Source: Chloroflexota bacterium (GTDB lineage: Bacteria > Chloroflexota > Anaerolineae > Promineifilales > Promineifilaceae). Taken from it: 9,364 bases of DNA. Position 1 is the stretch's first letter. Every line of letters starts with the position of its first letter. The notes beneath the pieces are model-generated. The model had not been told where the DNA came from. It saw only the letters and a program-made list of their open reading frames with translations, and did no database searches. Made by a program: the position numbers and the translations under genes. Below are positions 6,254 through 9,364 of the stretch, piece by piece. The DNA lies in the NCBI GenBank assembly GCA_024640485.1, contig JAHEEY010000162.1:1-9364 (forward strand), in the 5' to 3' direction.

Positions 6254-6257
6254 CGCT

Positions 6258-6944
6258 GTGTCTATCACGATTACTTGGCATGGTCATGCCACATTCACGC
6301 TTGATTTTGATGGTACTCGGGTCGTTGTTGACCCGTTTTTCGCTGGAAACAATCCTGCCGCTAAGCTCGCAGTCAAAGATGCCGCTGCCGAGTTTATCCT
6401 GCAAACACATGGACACGGCGACCACATCGCGGACACGGTCGCTTTGGCCAGCCGCACCGGGGCGCAGGTAATCGCCAACTTCGAGATATGCAATTGGATC
6501 ACCGCGCAAGGGCATGAGAATTGCTGGGCGATGAACACCGGAGGCGGCTATGGATTCCCCTTCGGTCGGGTCAAAATGACCCCGGCGCTGCACAGCTCCG
6601 GGCTGCCTGACGGCAGCTACGGCGGCGACCCCGGCGGCTTTCTGATCAGCACCAACGGCACGAATATTTACGTTGCCGGCGATACCGCCCTTTTCTCAGA
6701 TATGGCCCTGATCGGACAGGCGGGATTGGATCTGGCTATCCTGCCGGTTGGTGACAACTTCACCATGGGCCCGGACGATGCGCTGGCGGCGTTGGCATTG
6801 CTTAAGCCAGAGGTGGTCATCCCCTGTCACTACAACACCTGGCCCCCAATCGCGATTGACGTCCAGGCGTGGGCGGATCGCGTCCGCCAACACAGCTCGG
6901 CGAGGCCGGTCGTTTTGGATATTGACGCAAGCTACACCATGTAG
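6258..6944 (+). CDS. UPF0173 metal-dependent hydrolase, metallo-beta-lactamase fold
   Basis: 228 residues from GTG 6258, matching the usual ~226-230 of UPF0173 (YtkL-like) proteins, whose N-terminus is typically a strand ending in HGH; here SITITWHGHATF. Metal ligands are in place: HGHGDH at 51-56 (H51, H53, D55, H56), H112 in PALHSS, D142 in AGDTALFSD and H191 in PCHYNTWP. The conserved GDNFTMGP (165-172) is diagnostic of the family. A predicted cytoplasmic two-metal hydrolase; its substrate is not established for the family as far as I know. Starting instead at ATG 6168 would add 30 residues with no family counterpart and no ribosome site. It has its own promoter and is insulated upstream by the 6071-6096 terminator; the lipoprotein gene follows after 170 bases. 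The family is certain; the physiological role is unknown. Confidence 0.93.
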   Translation: MSITITWHGHATFTLDFDGTRVVVDPFFAGNNPAAKLAVKDAAAEFILQTHGHGDHIADTVALASRTGAQVIANFEICNWITAQGHENCWAMNTGGGYGFPFGRVKMTPALHSSGLPDGSYGGDPGGFLISTNGTNIYVAGDTALFSDMALIGQAGLDLAILPVGDNFTMGPDDALAALALLKPEVVIPCHYNTWPPIAIDVQAWADRVRQHSSARPVVLDIDASYTM

Positions 6945-6957
6945 GTGTATATTATCG

Positions 6958-6980
6958 ATGCCGGCATGTTCCGCCGGTAT
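6958..6980 (+). repeat. Imperfect hairpin after the UPF0173 gene
   Basis: ATGCCGGC (6958-6965) and GCCGGTAT (6973-6980) form an 8-bp stem with one G-U pair and a 7-base loop, 13 bases past the stop codon. No T-run follows, so it is at best a weak terminator or transcript-end stabiliser. Confidence 0.3.
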
Positions 6981-7036
6981 GGGACTGCCGCGGCATGACC
7001 GCATTGGGAACCCTTCACCCTATCAGCCGCGTATCG

Positions 7037-7065
7037 TTGACGGCGGGTCAACCCTGCCAGATGAT
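7037..7065 (+). promoter_or_regulatory. Weak promoter candidate for the lipoprotein gene
   Basis: TTGACG (7037-7042), a 17-bp spacer and GATGAT (7060-7065; 4 of 6 to consensus). The alternative TTGACG (6922-6927)/TATATT (6948-6953) has a 20-bp spacer. Neither is convincing, and read-through from the hydrolase gene is possible. Confidence 0.25.
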
Positions 7066-7086
7066 GTCCTGAAAATTATCGCAAAT

Positions 7087-7110
7087 GAGACACCTCGTCT
7101 CCTAAGGAGA
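7087..7110 (+). promoter_or_regulatory. Two mutually exclusive small hairpins over the lipoprotein ribosome-binding site
   Basis: GAGAC (7087-7091)/GTCTC (7097-7101) and TCTCC (7098-7102)/GGAGA (7106-7110) share bases and cannot form together. The second hides the Shine-Dalgarno AAGGAG (7104-7109), which lies 5 bases before the ATG at 7115. The stems are only 5 bp, so any switching role is speculative. Confidence 0.25.
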
Positions 7111-7114
7111 ACAG

Positions 7115-8290
7115 ATGAAGCGCCATGGTATTCGCTGGGTAATCGTATTTTTATTGATCCTGTCATTGAGCTCGATGGCATGCCAGCTGTTTGGGGGCGA
7201 TGAAGACCCGACTCCCGATTCTGCTGGAGCATCAGAGACGGCGGCGGAACCAGAGGCCGTTGAACCAATTGAATCGGAAAACAGCGCCGCCGCTGGCAGC
7301 GCCGACTCATCTAGTGAAAGCCAGCCGTCCGATGACAGCAGCCAACAGTCTGATGGCGCAGCGCCAGCTGATTTCGAACTGTCTGCACTCTCAAGAGAGC
7401 TTGACTTTGACAGCTACCGCTTCGCGCTGGAAATGCAGTTCAGCGGCACCGATGCCAGTGGCAATGAGTTTGTCCAGGACATCAGTGCGGACATCGCCTT
7501 CGTTGCCCAGCCGCTGGCGATGGCGATCTCCATGAGCATGGAAGGAGTGCCCGGCACCAACGAATTCGATCAAATCGCGATGGCTCAAATTGGCGAGACT
7601 ACCTACATGGTCATGCCTGGTGTGGGCTGTATCACCAGCGCCGCGGTCGAAGGCGGGCTGATTGAAGACAATCCGTTTGCCGACTTTCTAGACCCCAGCC
7701 AACTGATAGACGATCTTCAGGGGGCCAAATATGCTGGCAGAGAGGAAGTAAACGGCATTCAGACCTTGGTTTACGAGTTCGATGAGTCGTTCCTGAAAAA
7801 TGAAGATGAGATGGAATGGGCGGACGGCAAGATCTACGTTGCCGCTGACGGCAACTACCTGGTGCGGATGATCATGGATGGCGAAGGCGCCATGGATGTA
7901 TTCAACGCGGGCAGCACTCAGACCGGACTGGTTCACATGGCGTTCAACTTGACCGATGTTAACCAGCCGGTGGAGATCGGCATTCCAGAAGAGTGCGACA
8001 ACGCCGCCGGCAGCGGGGATCTACCCATGCTGGAAGACGCCTTTGAGATCTCAACCTTTGCTGGATTTCTGAACTACAAATCGAACGCCACCATTGAAGA
8101 TGGCGTGGCGTTCTATGAAGATGTTCTGGGGGAAGACGGTTGGCTGAAGAATGAAGATGAATCTTTCATGATGGAAGGAACGGCGATGCTTTCATACAAC
8201 CGCGAAGGTGAATCATTGACCCTCACGCTAGGGGACGATAACGAGAGCGGCGGCATTTTCATCATGCTAATGACCGAAGACGCTCAGTAG
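7115..8290 (+). CDS. Secreted lipoprotein, LppX/LolA-like domain plus C-terminal alpha/beta domain
   Basis: 391 residues. The N-terminus is a lipoprotein signal: KRHGIR, a hydrophobic core VIVFLLILSLSS, and Cys23 in SMAC, a degenerate lipobox with Ser at -3 instead of the usual Leu. Residues ~27-87 form an acidic Ser/Glu/Ala/Asp linker that would tether the protein outside the membrane. Residues ~88-295 look like a lipid-binding LppX/LprG/LolA-type half-barrel: alternating strands such as SYRFALEMQFSG, ETTYMVMPG, IQTLVYEF and GKIYVAADGNYLVRM, with C172 and C294 possibly paired. Residues ~305-391 are a separate small domain with the AFYEDVLGEDGW pattern seen in extracytoplasmic proteins of Chloroflexota. 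The start has AAGGAG 5 bases upstream. Likely role: binding or transfer of a hydrophobic molecule, or membrane-stress sensing, in the envelope. The fold call is by pattern only; no specific ligand can be assigned. Confidence 0.82.
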   Translation: MKRHGIRWVIVFLLILSLSSMACQLFGGDEDPTPDSAGASETAAEPEAVEPIESENSAAAGSADSSSESQPSDDSSQQSDGAAPADFELSALSRELDFDSYRFALEMQFSGTDASGNEFVQDISADIAFVAQPLAMAISMSMEGVPGTNEFDQIAMAQIGETTYMVMPGVGCITSAAVEGGLIEDNPFADFLDPSQLIDDLQGAKYAGREEVNGIQTLVYEFDESFLKNEDEMEWADGKIYVAADGNYLVRMIMDGEGAMDVFNAGSTQTGLVHMAFNLTDVNQPVEIGIPEECDNAAGSGDLPMLEDAFEISTFAGFLNYKSNATIEDGVAFYEDVLGEDGWLKNEDESFMMEGTAMLSYNREGESLTLTLGDDNESGGIFIMLMTEDAQ

Positions 8291-8302
8291 CTCAAACCAA
8301 GA

Positions 8303-8329
8303 CCCGGTGACCTGCCGTAGGTCACTGGG
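8303..8329 (+). repeat. Stem-loop directly upstream of the lipoprotein terminator
   Basis: CCCGGTGACC (8303-8312) pairs with GGTCACTGGG (8320-8329), ten pairs including one G-U, around a 7-base loop. No T-run follows. It stands 9 bases before the main terminator hairpin, giving a tandem structure at the 3' end of the mRNA. Confidence 0.5.
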
Positions 8330-8338
8330 ATCACTTTG

Positions 8339-8380
8339 AGAGATTGGCTGGAATTTCCCGACCGGCCAATCTCTTTTTTT
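8339..8380 (+). terminator. Intrinsic terminator of the lipoprotein gene
   Basis: A 13-bp stem (8339-8351 with 8362-8374, one U-G pair) built on AGAGATTGGC/GCCAATCTCT, with a 10-base loop and seven T residues at 8374-8380. It ends 3 bases before the stop codon of the convergent M28 gene; only the + strand side has a T-run. Confidence 0.92.
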
Positions 8381-8382
8381 GC

Positions 8383-9363
8383 CTAATTAGACCAGTTAAC
8401 CGGGATTTCCGGGGAAAACAGACTGACCCTGCCGTTTTCATCCAGGGAAGCCAGGCTCATCTGGTAGGTGACGCCTGGATCATAGCCGGTCAGCACCACA
8501 TTGCCCGCCTGTCCACTGCTAACAAACCGGAACGGGGCATAATCGCCGGCGCTCTCTGGGCGCAGAGAAATGATGTAGCCGCTTGCCGCCGGATCGACGG
8601 CCCAGGAAAGAATGAAGCTGCCGGGGTCCGCCATTGGCGCCACCACTGGAATTGGCGGGATCGCCGGAGCGCCAGCCGCGTTGGCGACTACCGCCACATT
8701 CAGACGGGTGACTTTCTGCAGGTAGCCGTAGTCAATAAGATCCCACACATCGGTGACTGAATTCAGCAGGTCGGGATCCTCAACCGATTCGGTGATACGC
8801 AGTGCCGGCAGACCTGCCTGAACAAACTCCCGCTGATCACCCCAGCGGCCTTCTCGATCTGTCGCATCGATGATGTTGACGGGAAAGGTGGGCAGGTAGA
8901 ATTCGCCCATGAAGTCGTAGTAGCGTCCGATTGCCCCATGAGGCGAGCGGTTTAGCTCCGGCGCGAACATCCTCACTGATTGAGGAATACCGAGGCGGCC
9001 GCCAACGGTGTCGTAGTTCACTGTAAGCAGGACGTTGGCCCCGGTGAGAACCAACTGCTTGACAAAATTCCTCGCCCCAAATGTCCCCTGCTCTTCTGAA
9101 GCCATCGCCACAAAAACGACGGTTTGATGCCATTGTTGGGAGCTGAGCAGTCGTGCGGATTCCAGCAGCAGAGCTACGCCGGAGCCGTTATCGTCGGCTC
9201 CCGGGGAGCGGCTGGTGCCGTCGGTAACATCATCGCGGCGGGTATCATAATGAGCCATCACCACAATGAGATCGTTGGTAGCTGCCACTCCCGGCAGCGT
9301 GGCAACCACGTTCTGCTGCACCGTGTCGATGCCGCCGTAGCTCATGTTGAAGCTGTCCAGCTC
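8383..9363 (-). CDS. M28 family zinc metallopeptidase with C-terminal fibronectin type III-like domain, 5'-truncated
   Basis: The frame stays open to the right edge, so the N-terminus is missing. The ATG at 9343-9345 is internal: six in-frame codons before it (ELDSFN) continue a typical M28 lead-in to NVVATLPG. Numbering from that ATG, ligands of the two-zinc site are visible: H32 in AHYDTR, D51 in PGADDNGSG, catalytic E84 and ligand E85 in ASEEQGTFGA, and D112 in VNYDTVGG. The region GRWGDQREFVQAGLPALRITES also fits the family. The fifth ligand, normally His in an HxxxDT segment, appears to be N195 in NSVTDVWD. Residues ~229-320 form a beta-rich fibronectin-type III-like module (FILSWAVDP, GYIISLRPES, TYQMSLASLDENG), common on secreted peptidases. 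The protein is probably an exported aminopeptidase-like enzyme, or an inactive relative if the ligand is truly lost. It converges with the lipoprotein gene. Confidence 0.9.
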   Translation of the reverse strand, partial: ELDSFNMSYGGIDTVQQNVVATLPGVAATNDLIVVMAHYDTRRDDVTDGTSRSPGADDNGSGVALLLESARLLSSQQWHQTVVFVAMASEEQGTFGARNFVKQLVLTGANVLLTVNYDTVGGRLGIPQSVRMFAPELNRSPHGAIGRYYDFMGEFYLPTFPVNIIDATDREGRWGDQREFVQAGLPALRITESVEDPDLLNSVTDVWDLIDYGYLQKVTRLNVAVVANAAGAPAIPPIPVVAPMADPGSFILSWAVDPAASGYIISLRPESAGDYAPFRFVSSGQAGNVVLTGYDPGVTYQMSLASLDENGRVSLFSPEIPVNWSN

Positions 9364-9364
9364 C

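Noticed and set aside
6168..6257. ATG 6168 as the start of the UPF0173 hydrolase
   Set aside because: It has no ribosome site, adds 30 residues absent from the family, and the consensus AAGGAGGT points to GTG 6258.
6748..7203. 151-residue + strand frame overlapping the hydrolase and lipoprotein starts
   Set aside because: It is out of frame with a conserved UPF0173 C-terminus (GDNFTMGP, CHYNT), lacks a ribosome site and has no recognisable domain.
1..9364. tRNA or rRNA genes, CRISPR arrays, insertion sequences, transposase or integrase genes
   Set aside because: No cloverleaf, regularly spaced repeat, terminal inverted repeat with duplicated target, or recombinase motif was seen on either strand.

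Overview
This window looks like a piece of bacterial chromosome, most likely from the Chloroflexota (Anaerolineae/Ardenticatenia-type). The basis is the style of the proteins rather than any marker gene. The M23 peptidase has the long 'FTGGPHGGW...ALDFAP' zinc-site form. The tRNA nucleotidyltransferase carries DHH and two CBS domains in front. The lipoprotein has an acidic Ser/Glu-rich linker, and the M28 peptidase has a fibronectin-type tail. Placement by sequence search was not possible here. The DNA is moderately GC-rich throughout, and no abrupt change in composition was seen by eye.

Layout. The left edge cuts a + strand M23 zinc peptidase (3-686). It converges on two - strand genes: a HIT nucleotide-binding protein (737-1096) and an 883-residue DHH-CBS-CBS-tRNA nucleotidyltransferase/poly(A) polymerase-type protein (1322-3973). 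A divergent intergenic region (3974-4235) carries a probably leaderless promoter for the large - strand gene. It also carries a clear TTGACA-17-TAATCT promoter for a + strand pair, overlaid by a perfect 9-bp inverted repeat and further copies of the same half-site. The + strand pair is a four-helix membrane protein with a long basic tail (4236-5105) and a membrane-anchored SLT-type lytic transglycosylase (5250-6008). A perfect 13-bp inverted repeat separates them. A strong intrinsic terminator (6071-6096) follows, then a promoter and a UPF0173 metallo-beta-lactamase-fold hydrolase (6258-6944, GTG start), then a LppX/LolA-like lipoprotein (7115-8290) ended by a textbook terminator (8339-8380). 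The right edge cuts a - strand secreted M28 metallopeptidase with a fibronectin-type tail (8383-9363).

How the genes relate. Most are independent single-gene units of ordinary chromosomal type: wall hydrolysis or maintenance (M23, SLT), tRNA 3'-end or RNA metabolism (the NTase fusion), nucleotide hydrolysis (HIT), and envelope or secreted proteins. No complete defence, mobile or CRISPR system is present. The most unusual part is the membrane-protein/transglycosylase pair with its repeat-decorated promoter, which looks like a small regulated wall-penetrating module of unknown purpose. Secondary points are the leaderless start of the NTase fusion, the loss of an expected zinc-ligand histidine in the M28 peptidase, and a 16-codon ORF that runs through the 6071-6096 terminator.
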